64,000 bases of DNA from Salinarimonas chemoclinalis. GTDB taxonomy: Bacteria; Pseudomonadota; Alphaproteobacteria; Rhizobiales; Beijerinckiaceae. The first letter of the stretch is position 1. Each line of letters opens with the position of its first letter. Below are positions 15,307 to 23,657 of the stretch, one piece after another. A program made the translations under genes and the position numbers. The stretch is taken from contig NZ_JBGMWH010000019.1 in assembly GCF_041514305.1 (NCBI RefSeq), forward strand, positions 1 through 64,000, in the 5' to 3' direction. The notes under the pieces are model-generated. The model had not been told where the DNA came from, did not search any database, and saw only the letters and a program-made list of their open reading frames with translations.

Positions 15307-16749
15307 TCAGAACTTTCCGCCCGTCCGGAAGCCGCCGGAACGCCGGCCGCCACCGAAGGACCCGCCGGTACGGAACCCGCCCGAGCGGCGTCCCCCGGAC
15401 GATCCGCCGAACGATCCGCCGGACGAGCGGCTCGGGCCGCTCGTGCCCCGGGTCGTCTCGACGGTCCGCCGGCGCGGCGGCGCGCGGTAGCCGGAGCGCA
15501 GCGCCTCCTCCAGCAGCCGCGCGCCGCCGCCGCGCAGCAGGCCCTCCAGAGCGGCGCCGATCATCGCGCCGTTGTCGAAGCGCCCGGCGCGCTCGTCGTA
15601 GCCCGCCTTTTCCCAGGTCTGCAGCGCGCGCTGCGCTTCGGCCGCGAGGGAGCGCGCGCCGGCGTGCGCCTCCCGCGCGTCCCGCACCCGCGCCTCGGCT
15701 TCGACCACCGCGCGGCGGGCGTGGGCGATGTCGGCGACGAGCCGGTCGTCGACGGGGGAGGGGGTGCGCGCCGCCTCCGCCTCGAGCCGGCGCACGTCGT
15801 CGCGGGCGATCGCCTCGGACAGGATCGCGAGCGCGCGCGCGAGCGCCGGGTCGTTCTCGCCGGAGGCCTCGGATCGGGCTTCGGCGAGGCGCGCGCCGAT
15901 CTCCGCGAGGGACTGCTCGGCCGCCTCCAGCGCCGCGCGCGCCGCGTCCTCCGCCGCTTCGAGCGGCGCGATGCCGGCCGCGACGAGCGCCGCGCGCTCG
16001 ATCGCCTCGCGCCGCGCCTCGGCGTCGGCCGCCGCGGCGTCGAGGCGCTCTGCGTGCCCACGCAGTCGGTCGGGGATCTCGACGAGCATGCGGTAGTCCC
16101 GGCGCAGCTCCTCGAAGCCGATCAGGTCGGCCACCTTGCCGTCGCCCCAGCGGGCGAAGGCGCCGCCGCGATAGGCGCTCGTGCCCCATCCGCGCGCCAG
16201 CAGGTAGGCGAAGAGCGGGTCGGCGTCGTAGGGAGCGCGCTTGTCGGCGCGCTCGCTCTCCGCGCGCTCCGCCTTGGTGCGGGCGGCATCGGCCTGCTCG
16301 GCGAGCGCGGCGAGGGTGGCGTTCGCCTCGACCCAGGCGGCATCGCTCGCGATCTCGTCCTCGATGCGCGCCTCGAGTGCATCGCCCGCGGCCTCCGCGG
16401 CGTCGAGAGCGTCGACGCGGGCGTCCCGTTCGCGGGCCGCCTCCTGCTCCTGCGCCTCGAGCGCGGCGACCCGCGCGCGCAGCGCATCGAGCGCGCCGCG
16501 CCGCTCCTCCAGGATCGAGAGCGCCTCCCGCTCGGCCCTGTCGAGGGCCGCGGCGGCGCCGTCCTCGGCGAGCGCCTGGAGACGGTGGCCGGCGAGGGCG
16601 GCGTGCGCCCGTGCCTCCCGGGCGCGGGCCTGCGTCAGGTCCGCCTCGGCGGATGCGGCGGCGGTGGCCAGACGCGCCTCGTCCGCACGGGCGGCGCGCT
16701 GCGTCTCGTCGATACGGGCGCGCACGCCGCGGGTGGTGTCGAAGCTCAT
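15307..16749 (-). CDS. Coiled-coil protein with Gly/Arg/Ser repeat tail
   Basis: I do not recognise a named family. The 480-residue protein is almost entirely Ala/Glu/Arg-rich helix with long heptad-like coiled coils (residues about 5-170 and 215-400). A short non-repetitive stretch (DPLFAYLLARGWGTSAYRGG, about 175-195, then WGDGKVADLIGFEELRRDYR) separates the coils. The last 53 residues are a Gly/Ser/Arg/Phe tail with a 13-residue unit (GRRSGGFRTGG plus two residues) repeated twice. No signal peptide or membrane helix is seen. It is the third and last of three linked genes, starting 5 bp after the DUF6384-like gene, so translation is probably coupled. The tail may bind membrane, nucleic acid or itself. 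Confidence 0.6.
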   Translation of the reverse strand: MSFDTTRGVRARIDETQRAARADEARLATAAASAEADLTQARAREARAHAALAGHRLQALAEDGAAAALDRAEREALSILEERRGALDALRARVAALEAQEQEAARERDARVDALDAAEAAGDALEARIEDEIASDAAWVEANATLAALAEQADAARTKAERAESERADKRAPYDADPLFAYLLARGWGTSAYRGGAFARWGDGKVADLIGFEELRRDYRMLVEIPDRLRGHAERLDAAAADAEARREAIERAALVAAGIAPLEAAEDAARAALEAAEQSLAEIGARLAEARSEASGENDPALARALAILSEAIARDDVRRLEAEAARTPSPVDDRLVADIAHARRAVVEAEARVRDAREAHAGARSLAAEAQRALQTWEKAGYDERAGRFDNGAMIGAALEGLLRGGGARLLEEALRSGYRAPPRRRTVETTRGTSGPSRSSGGSFGGSSGGRRSGGFRTGGSFGGGRRSGGFRTGGKF

Positions 16750-16754
16750 GGGGC

Positions 16755-17690
16755 TCACCAGTCCGTGATCCGGCCGCCCTCGACGGGCATGGCCCAGAAG
16801 ACGTCGAGGAAGCCGCGCGGCTTCTCGCCGAGGACGTCCTCCTGGATGATCCCGTCGTCCTCCTTGTCGCGCCGCACCGCCTCGAAGGTGCGCTCGGGCA
16901 CGCGCACGCCGAAGACGGAGACGCGTGTCGTGCGGTTCGTCTCCTCGCTCTCGACGGGCAGCTCGAGCACGGCGCCGTCGGGGCCTATCGGCTGGACGAT
17001 CAGGTAGTGGTTGCGCGCGCGTGTGTTGGCGTCGGGGATGCGGAAGACGCCGGTGGGGATCTCCGCGTCTACGACGATGCGCAGCACGTAGGAGACGGCG
17101 AGCGCGTCGCGCAGCGCCTCCAGCTCCGCCACGGTGGCCGACACCCGCTCGGCGTCGCCGGCGGCGAGATGGCCCTCGGCGCGGGCGCGCAGGGCGTCCG
17201 CCTCGTCCCGCGCGTCCGGCACCCGCGCCTCGGCGAGGGCGGCGGCGTGGGCGGCGGCGATGCGCTGGGGCAGGACGGTGCCGATGAGCTCCGCCTGCGC
17301 GATCCGCGCGCGCTCGGCCTCGCCCGCCCGCCAGGCGGACCAGCCGAGACCGCCCGCGGCGAGGAGGAGCACCAGGCCCGCCATCGCGGCGACCCTGCCG
17401 CGGGCGATCCACAGTCCCGCGAGCCGGCGGCCGAGGGCGGATCCGCGGCGCACGTAGGCGAAGCGCTTCTCGCGCAGGGCGGCGATCCCGGCGCGCAGCG
17501 CGTCGTCCGTGACGGCGATGCCCTGCGCCGCGTAGAGGCCGCGCAGACGCTCCATCAGCACGTCCTCGCGCTCGTCTCGGGAGATCTCGCGGGTGAGCGC
17601 GGCCTCCTCGTGGCGGAGCGTGTCCACCACGTCCATCGCCAGCATCAGCTCGTCGAGCCCGCCCCGCTCGGCGTCGACCCCGCCCGCCAT
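16755..17690 (-). CDS. DUF6384-like single-pass membrane protein
   Basis: The 311-residue protein begins with a soluble segment (LDELMLAMDVVDTLRHEEAAL), followed by one membrane helix at about residues 101-118 (AAMAGLVLLLAAGGLGWSA). A helical stretch and a C-terminal beta-rich domain (about 190-311) come after it. I assign it from memory of DUF6384 proteins; the biochemical role is unknown. The chosen ATG has an AGGAG site, and a much longer in-frame extension upstream is spurious. It lies 50 bp after the first coiled-coil gene and 5 bp before the third, so the three products probably form one membrane-associated assembly. Confidence 0.6.
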   Translation of the reverse strand: MAGGVDAERGGLDELMLAMDVVDTLRHEEAALTREISRDEREDVLMERLRGLYAAQGIAVTDDALRAGIAALREKRFAYVRRGSALGRRLAGLWIARGRVAAMAGLVLLLAAGGLGWSAWRAGEAERARIAQAELIGTVLPQRIAAAHAAALAEARVPDARDEADALRARAEGHLAAGDAERVSATVAELEALRDALAVSYVLRIVVDAEIPTGVFRIPDANTRARNHYLIVQPIGPDGAVLELPVESEETNRTTRVSVFGVRVPERTFEAVRRDKEDDGIIQEDVLGEKPRGFLDVFWAMPVEGGRITDW

Positions 17691-17740
17691 CGGCGCTCCT
17701 CCCGCGCGATCGTCCGTCGGTCCGTCCTCGCCCCGTTCCG

Positions 17741-18958
17741 TCAGGCCGGCAGGTCGAGCCCCTTGCCCTCCTCGGCGAGCCGCGCCATGCGCCGCTTGCC
17801 GTCCTCGACCGCCTCGCGGATCTCCTCGGAGTTCTTCGTGGCGGAGACGCGCATCTCCTCGATGATCTCGAAGGAACGCGTCTGGAAGTTGATCACCGAA
17901 TCGACGAGCGCCTTGACTGCGTCGGCGCGGATGGTCGGGCCGTAGCCGGCCTTGAGCGCCTCCTCCTGCACCTTCCCGCCGATCTCGGCGAGCACCTCGA
18001 GCGACTGCGCGGCGCCCTCCTTCATCGCGTCGAGCGTCTTCGTCGATTCGTGCAGGCCGAAGATGCCGGTGAGCGAGGCCGAGAGCGCGGTGAACACCGA
18101 CTCGTTCGTGGAGAAGAACGAGATCGCCTGCTGGTAGACGCGCTCCTTGGCCGAGGTCGTCTGCATCAGCCGGGCCATCACCACCTCGGACGTGTTGTAG
18201 CCGATGGTGAGGTTGTCGGAGAGGTCCTTGGCGATCTGGAAGCGGCCCTCCTCGGCGCGCAGCGCGCGCATCTTCTCGTCGCGGGCGAGCTCGAGCCGGG
18301 CGCGCTCGGCCGGGTCCGACCCGGCGAAGGCGGCGACGGCGTCGGACGCCTGCTTGAGCGCACCCTTGGCGACCTCGAGCTTGCCGTCGGCGACGCGCAG
18401 GACCTCGAGCGCGGCGATCTCGGCCTGCTTGAGCGCGCCACGGAAGTCCTGGTAGGCCTCCAGGATGACGTGCTCGCGGTCGATGTTCGCCTTGGTGTCG
18501 CGGGCGACGTCGAGATAGGTCTCGCGGATCTCGCCGAAGCGCTGGGCGATGTCCCCGCGGGTCATCTTCATCATCATGTTGGCGAAGCGCTCGCCGATCG
18601 AGATGCGCCCGTCCTCCATCTGGTCGACGAGCATCTTCGAATCGTCGCGGATCGAGTTGAAGGCGTTGGTGATGGTCTCGTAGCGCTGGGCCACCTCCAT
18701 CTGCCGGACCTGCTCGCGCACGACCTCGTTGAACAGCGACTGCTGCGAGAGCGTGCGGGCGATCACCGCGACCTGCTCGGGGGCGAGGAGCTGGATGCGA
18801 TCGAGGAGCGCGACGACGGGCGCCTCCTCGCTGCGCATCTCCGGCACGAGCCCGAGTTCGCGCAGGCGGCCGATGGCGCGGTCGAGATATTGCAGCGGGC
18901 TGGGCAGGGGCGCGGAGCCGGTGGCGGCTGCGGCGGCGGTCTCGGTCGTCTCGGTCAT
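17741..18958 (-). CDS. Helical/coiled-coil cytoplasmic protein, first of three-gene set
   Basis: The 405-residue protein has an acidic Ala/Thr-rich start and then continuous helix. Conserved-looking segments include ITNAFNSIRDDSKMLVDQME, DGRISIGERFANMMMKMTRG and LTGIFGLHESTKTLDAMKEG. There is no signal peptide or transmembrane span. The helical pattern recalls TelA-like (toxic anion resistance) or PspA-like proteins, but no diagnostic motif was found, so function is unassigned. The start (MTETTETAAAA) was chosen over one 34 codons upstream because of the codon pattern and an AGGG site. An inverted repeat lies 43 bp upstream. Confidence 0.6.
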   Translation of the reverse strand: MTETTETAAAAATGSAPLPSPLQYLDRAIGRLRELGLVPEMRSEEAPVVALLDRIQLLAPEQVAVIARTLSQQSLFNEVVREQVRQMEVAQRYETITNAFNSIRDDSKMLVDQMEDGRISIGERFANMMMKMTRGDIAQRFGEIRETYLDVARDTKANIDREHVILEAYQDFRGALKQAEIAALEVLRVADGKLEVAKGALKQASDAVAAFAGSDPAERARLELARDEKMRALRAEEGRFQIAKDLSDNLTIGYNTSEVVMARLMQTTSAKERVYQQAISFFSTNESVFTALSASLTGIFGLHESTKTLDAMKEGAAQSLEVLAEIGGKVQEEALKAGYGPTIRADAVKALVDSVINFQTRSFEIIEEMRVSATKNSEEIREAVEDGKRRMARLAEEGKGLDLPA

Positions 18959-19000
18959 GGCGGGCCCTCGCGGCGGAGCTGTGCCCGCCGGAGAGACCAC

Positions 19001-19021
19001 ACTTTCGCGCAAACGGAAAGT
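19001..19021. promoter_or_regulatory. Inverted repeat upstream of the coiled-coil operon
   Basis: Perfect arms ACTTTC and GAAAGT flank a 9-bp centre in the 108-bp gap between the rhodanese gene and the coiled-coil genes. It could be an operator for an internal promoter. No cognate regulator is adjacent. Confidence 0.35.
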
Positions 19022-19066
19022 CGTCCTGTTGCGTATGGCGTCCCGGGCACGGCGGCGCACGCGCCC

Positions 19067-19462
19067 TCAGCCCGCCTCCACCGGCCCGCCGGCCTCCTTC
19101 CACGCCTTGAAGCCGCCCTCCACGTGGGCGACGGGCGTGAGCCCCATCTCGTCGGCGGTCGCCGCCGCGAGCGCGGAGCGCCAGCCGCCGGCGCAGAAGA
19201 AGACGAAGCGCTTGTCCTGCGCGAACACCGGCTTGTGGTAGGGGCTCCGAGGGTCGATCCAGAACTCCAGCATGCCGCGCGGGCAGTGCACCGCGCCGGG
19301 CATGCGGCCCTCGCGCTCGAGCTCGCGCGGATCGCGCAGGTCGACGAAGACGACGTCCTCGCGACCGGCGAGCGCCATCGCGTCCGCCACGGGCAGCGTC
19401 TCGATGCGGGCGCACGCCTCCGCCATCAGGGCCTCGTAGCCCTTCACGATCGTCTGGGGCAT
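19067..19462 (-). CDS. Rhodanese-like domain protein
   Basis: This 131-residue single-domain rhodanese has the active-site loop CAGGWR, with the nucleophilic cysteine at about residue 89, and the CH2-like segment VFVDLRDPREL. It probably carries a persulfide sulfur in the cytoplasm for transfer or detoxification. The start MPQTIVKGYEALM is where related proteins begin; an upstream in-frame ATG lacks support. It is upstream of, and on the same strand as, the coiled-coil genes, but the 108-bp gap leaves co-transcription uncertain. Confidence 0.85.
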   Translation of the reverse strand: MPQTIVKGYEALMAEACARIETLPVADAMALAGREDVVFVDLRDPRELEREGRMPGAVHCPRGMLEFWIDPRSPYHKPVFAQDKRFVFFCAGGWRSALAAATADEMGLTPVAHVEGGFKAWKEAGGPVEAG

Positions 19463-19566
19463 GGTCGCGCTTCGCTCCTCGTCCGTGCTTTCGTGCGAGG
19501 GTCGCAAACCGGGCCCGCGCACGCAAGCGCGAGCCCTCGGATGCCGTCCGGCACAAACGGGGGACC

Positions 19567-20265
19567 ATGACCGCCTCGCTCGGCTTCTCCACTCTCGATC
19601 TCACGGCGCTCGCCTTCTTCGCGGCGGCGTGGGGCGGCTATCACCTCGCGGTCGAGCGGCTCGGCCCGGCGCGGCTCTCGCTCAACACGCGCATGGCCGC
19701 GCAGCGCCGAGCCTGGATGCGGGAGCTCCTCGGGCGCGAGAACCGCATCGTCGATTCGACCATCATGGCCTCGCTGCAATCGGGCGCGGCCTTCTTCGCC
19801 TCCACGGCGCTCCTCGCGGTGGGCGCCGTGCTGGCGCTGATCCAGGCGACCGACACGGCGCTCGCGCTGTTCGCGGAACTGCCCTTCGGCATCGCGGCGA
19901 CGCGGCTCGCCTTCGAGGCGAAGGTGTTCGGGCTCGGCGTGATCTTCGTCTACGCCTTCTTCAAGTTCGCCTGGTCCTACCGGCTGTTCAACTACGCCGC
20001 GATCCTGGTCGGCGCGATCCCGCAGGACCCGCACGCGCCGGAGGCGGAGGCGGCGGCGGAGCGGGCGGCGCGGATGACGATCGTCGCCGGCGGCCACTTC
20101 AACCGCGGGCAGCGCGCCTTCTTCTTCGCGCTCGGCTATCTCGGCTGGTTCGTCGGGCCGTGGGTGCTGATCGCCGCCACGACCGCGGTCCTGGTCGTGA
20201 TGGCGCATCGGCAGTTCGGATCGGACGCGCTCGCCGCGCTGGATGTACCGGCCGATCGCGGCTAA
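19567..20265 (+). CDS. DUF599 family membrane protein
   Basis: The 232-residue protein has four hydrophobic spans (about residues 8-28, 72-96, 113-140 and 185-215) and the conserved NTRMAAQRRAWM and FKFAWSYRLFNY segments of DUF599. Function is unknown. A GGGGG site precedes the ATG. A small DUF3253 gene begins 10 bp after its stop, so the two are co-transcribed. Confidence 0.75.
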   Translation: MTASLGFSTLDLTALAFFAAAWGGYHLAVERLGPARLSLNTRMAAQRRAWMRELLGRENRIVDSTIMASLQSGAAFFASTALLAVGAVLALIQATDTALALFAELPFGIAATRLAFEAKVFGLGVIFVYAFFKFAWSYRLFNYAAILVGAIPQDPHAPEAEAAAERAARMTIVAGGHFNRGQRAFFFALGYLGWFVGPWVLIAATTAVLVVMAHRQFGSDALAALDVPADRG

Positions 20266-20275
20266 GGGAGAGCGC

Positions 20276-20557
20276 ATGACCGACCCCGCTCCCGACGACG
20301 TCTCCCGCACGCTCCTCGACCTCGTCGCGCGGCGTGGGCCGGGCAAGACGATCTGCCCCTCGGAGGTCGCGCGCGCGCTCGGCGGCCCGCATCCCGACGG
20401 GTGGGGGCCGCTGATGCAGCCGGTGCGCCGCGCCGCCGTCGCCCTCGCCAAGGAAGGGCGCGTCGCCATCCTGCGCAAGGGCCGCCCGGTCGATCCGGAC
20501 GATTTCAAGGGCGTCTACCGCATCGGGCCGACCACCGGGAGCGATCGATCGGGCTGA
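20276..20557 (+). CDS. DUF3253 family protein
   Basis: The 93-residue protein has the DUF3253 pattern (PSEVARALGGPHPDGWGPLM, then LAKEGRVAILRKGRPVDPDD) and a winged-helix-like composition. Members are often beside small metabolic genes; no reaction is known. The start was moved 11 codons inward, to the ATG with a GGGAGAG site. Confidence 0.75.
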   Translation: MTDPAPDDVSRTLLDLVARRGPGKTICPSEVARALGGPHPDGWGPLMQPVRRAAVALAKEGRVAILRKGRPVDPDDFKGVYRIGPTTGSDRSG

Positions 20558-20601
20558 GGCGACGCGCGCGCTCGCGCAATCGCTTGTCATGGTCTGGATC
20601 C

Positions 20602-20614
20602 TCTATAAGATAGA
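20602..20614. promoter_or_regulatory. Candidate operator before the GntR gene
   Basis: TCTATAAGATAGA is a perfect inverted repeat (5-bp arms, 3-bp centre), 36 bp before the GntR start, in AT-rich sequence. A TTGTCA (20584-20589) lies 16 bp before TAAGAT (20606-20611), so the site would overlap the -10. GntR/HutC regulators commonly autoregulate through such palindromes. Confidence 0.5.
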
Positions 20615-20650
20615 CGACCAAGGACCAACCGACGGAAGGATGCGCGAGCG

Positions 20651-21385
20651 ATGATCGAGCGCGAGGCGGCGCAGGACGCGCTGGGCTATCGCCCGCTCTA
20701 CCGCCGGGTTCGCGACGTTCTCGTCAAGCGCATCGGGGACGGCGTCTGGCAGGCGGGCGCCGCGATCCCGAGCGAGCCCGAGCTCGCCGCCGATCTCGGC
20801 GTCTCCCAGGGCACCGTGCGCAAGGCGCTCGACGCCATGGCCGCGGAGCGGCTCGTGGTGCGCCGGCAGGGCCGGGGGACCTACGTCGCGCGCCACGACG
20901 ACGCGCGGATCCTGTTCCAGTTCTTCAAGCTCGTGCCGGACGATGGGCCGGCCCGCTTCCCCACGAGCCGCTTCCTCTCGGTCGGCTCCGGCCGCGCCGA
21001 CGCGGCCGAGGCCTCGCGGCTCGCGATCGCGCGCGGGACGCGGGTCGTGCGGCTCGAGCGGGTGCGTGCGCTCGACGGCCGGGAATGCGTGCACGAGCGC
21101 ATCGTGGTGGAGAAGGCGCGCTTCCCGGACCTCGACAAGCGCGACCTGCCCAACAATCTCTACGAGATGTACGCCAACCTCTACGGCGTCTCCGTCGCCC
21201 GTGCGGTGGAACGCCTCAAGGCGATCGGCGCGCCTGCCGGCATAGCCGAGGCGCTCGGCGTAGCGCCCGGCGCGCCGCTCCTCCAGGTCGACCGCGTCGC
21301 CACCGCGATCGACGGCGCGCCGGTGGAATGGCGGCTCTCCCTGTGCCGGACGGAACGGGTGCACTACGCCTCGGATCTGCGCTGA
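20651..21385 (+). CDS. GntR family transcriptional regulator (HutC/UTRA type)
   Basis: The 244-residue protein has an N-terminal GntR winged helix (PLYRRVRDVLVKRI, then PSEPELAADLGVSQGTVRKAL) and a C-terminal UTRA ligand-binding domain (about residues 90-240, ending PVEWRLSLCRTERVHYASDL). It should repress a small-molecule pathway. The ligand is not evident: no transporter or catabolic gene is adjacent, and the next gene is a 5'-nucleotidase 178 bp downstream. A palindrome upstream suggests autorepression. Confidence 0.85.
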   Translation: MIEREAAQDALGYRPLYRRVRDVLVKRIGDGVWQAGAAIPSEPELAADLGVSQGTVRKALDAMAAERLVVRRQGRGTYVARHDDARILFQFFKLVPDDGPARFPTSRFLSVGSGRADAAEASRLAIARGTRVVRLERVRALDGRECVHERIVVEKARFPDLDKRDLPNNLYEMYANLYGVSVARAVERLKAIGAPAGIAEALGVAPGAPLLQVDRVATAIDGAPVEWRLSLCRTERVHYASDLR

Positions 21386-21487
21386 GACGCCGGTCGGAGG
21401 CGAAACGCGCTCATGTTGCAGTAAAGAGCGTACCATTGCGCAGACCGCGCATTGTTTTCGCCGATGCACACGGCAAGGGTAATCGTA

Positions 21488-21505
21488 CTGTCGCAAGACG
21501 TTCAC
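21488..21505 (+). promoter_or_regulatory. Candidate Pho box upstream of the 5'-nucleotidase
   Basis: CTGTCGC-AAGA-CGTTCAC matches 10 of 14 positions of the double Pho-box consensus CTGTCAT-N4-CTGTCAC, 58 bp before the 5'-nucleotidase ATG. Phosphate-starvation control suits that enzyme. No good -10 was found at the expected distance, so support is moderate. Confidence 0.4.
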
Positions 21506-21563
21506 GTGGCCGTCATCGGGGTGTGATCCGTCGGGCTCCGGTTCATCCACGGAGTATCCACGC

Positions 21564-23564
21564 ATGTTCTCCCTCACACGCCGCCGTTTCCTTTCGCGCA
21601 GCGCCACGGTCGTGGCGGCGAGCGCGCTCGCGCCCGTCCTCGTGACCCGCGCCGATGCGACCCCCGGACCCGGCGAGCTGCGGATGGTGGCGATCACGCC
21701 GAACCCGGCGGGTGCGGCGCAGCGCGTCTTCCTGCTGACCGGCGACCCGCTCGCGGGGCCGATCACGACGATCGTGGCGCAGGACGGCGCGCCCGTGCCG
21801 GAGCGCCGCCTCGCCGACGGCGAGCGTCGCGTCCTGCGGCTGATGCACTTCAACGACATGCACAACCATCTCACCGACATGCATCCCGCCCGGGGAGACA
21901 CGCATCGCATGGCGCAGATCGTCCAGCGGGTGAGGGAGGCGCGGGCCGCCGCCGCCCCGAACGAGAGCGTGCTCCTCGTCTCCGCGGGCGACGACCACAC
22001 CGGCTCGATCTTCGACGAACTGCTGGGCTGGTCGCCGGACGAATACGTGATCGATGCGGGCTACGCCGCCGCCTCGGCCGCGGGCGTCGACGTCGCGGTG
22101 CTCGGAAACCACGAGTTCGACCGCGGCGCCGAGCAGCTGCGCCTCGGAATCGAGCGCCATGCCGCCTTCCCGGTCCTGTCCGCCAACATCCACGGCTCGG
22201 TACATCTCGAGGCCGGCCGCGACTACGCGCCAGCGGCGATCGTCGAGGCGAACGGGCTGCGCGTGGGCGTGATCGGGCTCACCACCGCCGTGGACACCCG
22301 CGTCGGCATGGACAGCGACCCCGGCTTCGCGGTCGCGAGCCCGGTCCAGGCCGTCGCCAACGTGTACAAGGCCGTCGAGAGCGTCAGCGACGTGGTGGTG
22401 ATCCTCTCGCATTGCGGCTACGGCCGCGGCATGCACCGCTCGGGCAAGGCGGGCGCGATGCGCGAGATCGGCGAGGGCGACTTCGCGATCGCCGAGGCGG
22501 TCGGGCCGCTCGTCGAGAAGCCCGTCGTGCTCGTGGGGGGCCATTCGCACACCGAGCTGAACACCGACGGCCTCGACGCCGACAACATGATCGAGGGCGT
22601 GCTCCTCACCCAGGCCAAGGCCAACGGCGCCTTCCTCGGCGAGATCGCGATGTCGCTCGCCGCCGGCCAGGGACGCGAGGCGTGGTTCACCAACGTCTCG
22701 CTCCACCCGATCAAGCAGCGCGACGACCGCGTGGCGGAGGGCGACGAGCGCTGGGCGTCGCTCGAGCACGACGGCGACTTCGATGCCGGCTTCGAGGCCG
22801 AGGTCATGGCCCCGATGATCGCGGCCCTCGACGGCAAGCTCGCCGAGATCATCGGCAGCGTCGCCGCGGATGCGCCGGTGTCCACCGAGGCGACGCTCGC
22901 CACGCGCTACACCGGCGAGACCGCGCTCGCGAACTTCATGAACGACACGCTGGTGCGGCGCTCCGCCACTTTCCCGGGCGGGGCGGTCGATTTCGCCCTG
23001 TTCAACGCCACGGGCCTGGCGAAGGGCATCCAGCCTGGGCCGCTGAGCTTCCGCGACTGGTTCGACGTGATGCCCTACGCCGACCAGGTGGAGGTCGCGA
23101 CCCTGACCGGCGCCCAGATCCGGGACATGCTGACCTCGAACGCCCGGCGCCTGCTGCGCCCCGAGGAGGTGGCGAGCACCGACCTCTCGGCCTTCGTCTC
23201 GCGGGGGCTGCTGCACTTCTCCTCCGGCATCCGCTACACCGCCGTGCTGGCGGGGTCGGCGGCCGAGGCGCACGCGGCCGACATCACGCTCCACGGCCGG
23301 CCGATCGAGGAGGTTCTCGACGAGACCTTCACGATGGCCTTCAACACCTACGTGATGCTCGGCGCCTTCAGTGAGGCGTGGAACGACAAGCCGATCGGCG
23401 GCGGGATCGCCGGCGCGGTGCCCGGGTGGGACGTGCGCGGCCTGCCCTTCGACAAGACCGGTCTCGTCTACCGCAACGAGCTGATCGCCGCGATCCGGGA
23501 GATGGGCGAGGTGACCCGCGCGGCGGGCGCCGATCTGGACGGGCGCCTCGCGGTGGTGGCCTGA
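21564..23564 (+). CDS. Tat-exported 5'-nucleotidase / metallophosphatase
   Basis: The 666-residue protein starts with a twin-arginine signal (TRRRFLSRS, then a hydrophobic segment ending ADA). The N-terminal metallophosphatase domain shows the metal motifs FNDMHNHL, SAGDDHTG, LGNHEFDRG and GGHSHTEL. The C-terminal 5'-nucleotidase domain (about residues 430-660) completes the UshA/NadN layout. It probably releases phosphate from nucleotides or related esters in the periplasm. The first motif reads DMH rather than the common DLH or DFH, still ligand-compatible. The possible Pho box and the Pho-regulated importer at 35539 suggest a phosphate-scavenging role. Confidence 0.85.
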   Translation: MFSLTRRRFLSRSATVVAASALAPVLVTRADATPGPGELRMVAITPNPAGAAQRVFLLTGDPLAGPITTIVAQDGAPVPERRLADGERRVLRLMHFNDMHNHLTDMHPARGDTHRMAQIVQRVREARAAAAPNESVLLVSAGDDHTGSIFDELLGWSPDEYVIDAGYAAASAAGVDVAVLGNHEFDRGAEQLRLGIERHAAFPVLSANIHGSVHLEAGRDYAPAAIVEANGLRVGVIGLTTAVDTRVGMDSDPGFAVASPVQAVANVYKAVESVSDVVVILSHCGYGRGMHRSGKAGAMREIGEGDFAIAEAVGPLVEKPVVLVGGHSHTELNTDGLDADNMIEGVLLTQAKANGAFLGEIAMSLAAGQGREAWFTNVSLHPIKQRDDRVAEGDERWASLEHDGDFDAGFEAEVMAPMIAALDGKLAEIIGSVAADAPVSTEATLATRYTGETALANFMNDTLVRRSATFPGGAVDFALFNATGLAKGIQPGPLSFRDWFDVMPYADQVEVATLTGAQIRDMLTSNARRLLRPEEVASTDLSAFVSRGLLHFSSGIRYTAVLAGSAAEAHAADITLHGRPIEEVLDETFTMAFNTYVMLGAFSEAWNDKPIGGGIAGAVPGWDVRGLPFDKTGLVYRNELIAAIREMGEVTRAAGADLDGRLAVVA

Positions 23565-23588
23565 CGCCGGGTCGTGCGTCGAGGAAGC

Positions 23589-23619
23589 GGAGCGGGGCCG
23601 TCGGGCCCCGCCCCGCTCC
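23589..23619. terminator. Bidirectional hairpin between convergent genes
   Basis: GGAGCGGGGC and GCCCCGCTCC (10-bp arms, 11-base centre) lie between the 3' ends of the 5'-nucleotidase and the protease. There is no T-run on either side; it is probably a shared terminator or 3' stabiliser. Confidence 0.5.
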
Positions 23620-23657
23620 ATCGGGTGACGCGTCGGGGCGGCGGGACGCCGGGCGGC

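Noticed and set aside
17691..19604. Long upstream extension of the DUF6384-like gene on the minus strand
   Set aside because: It runs antisense or out of frame through the first coiled-coil gene and the rhodanese gene and is Arg/Gly-rich. The ATG at 17690 has an AGGAG site.
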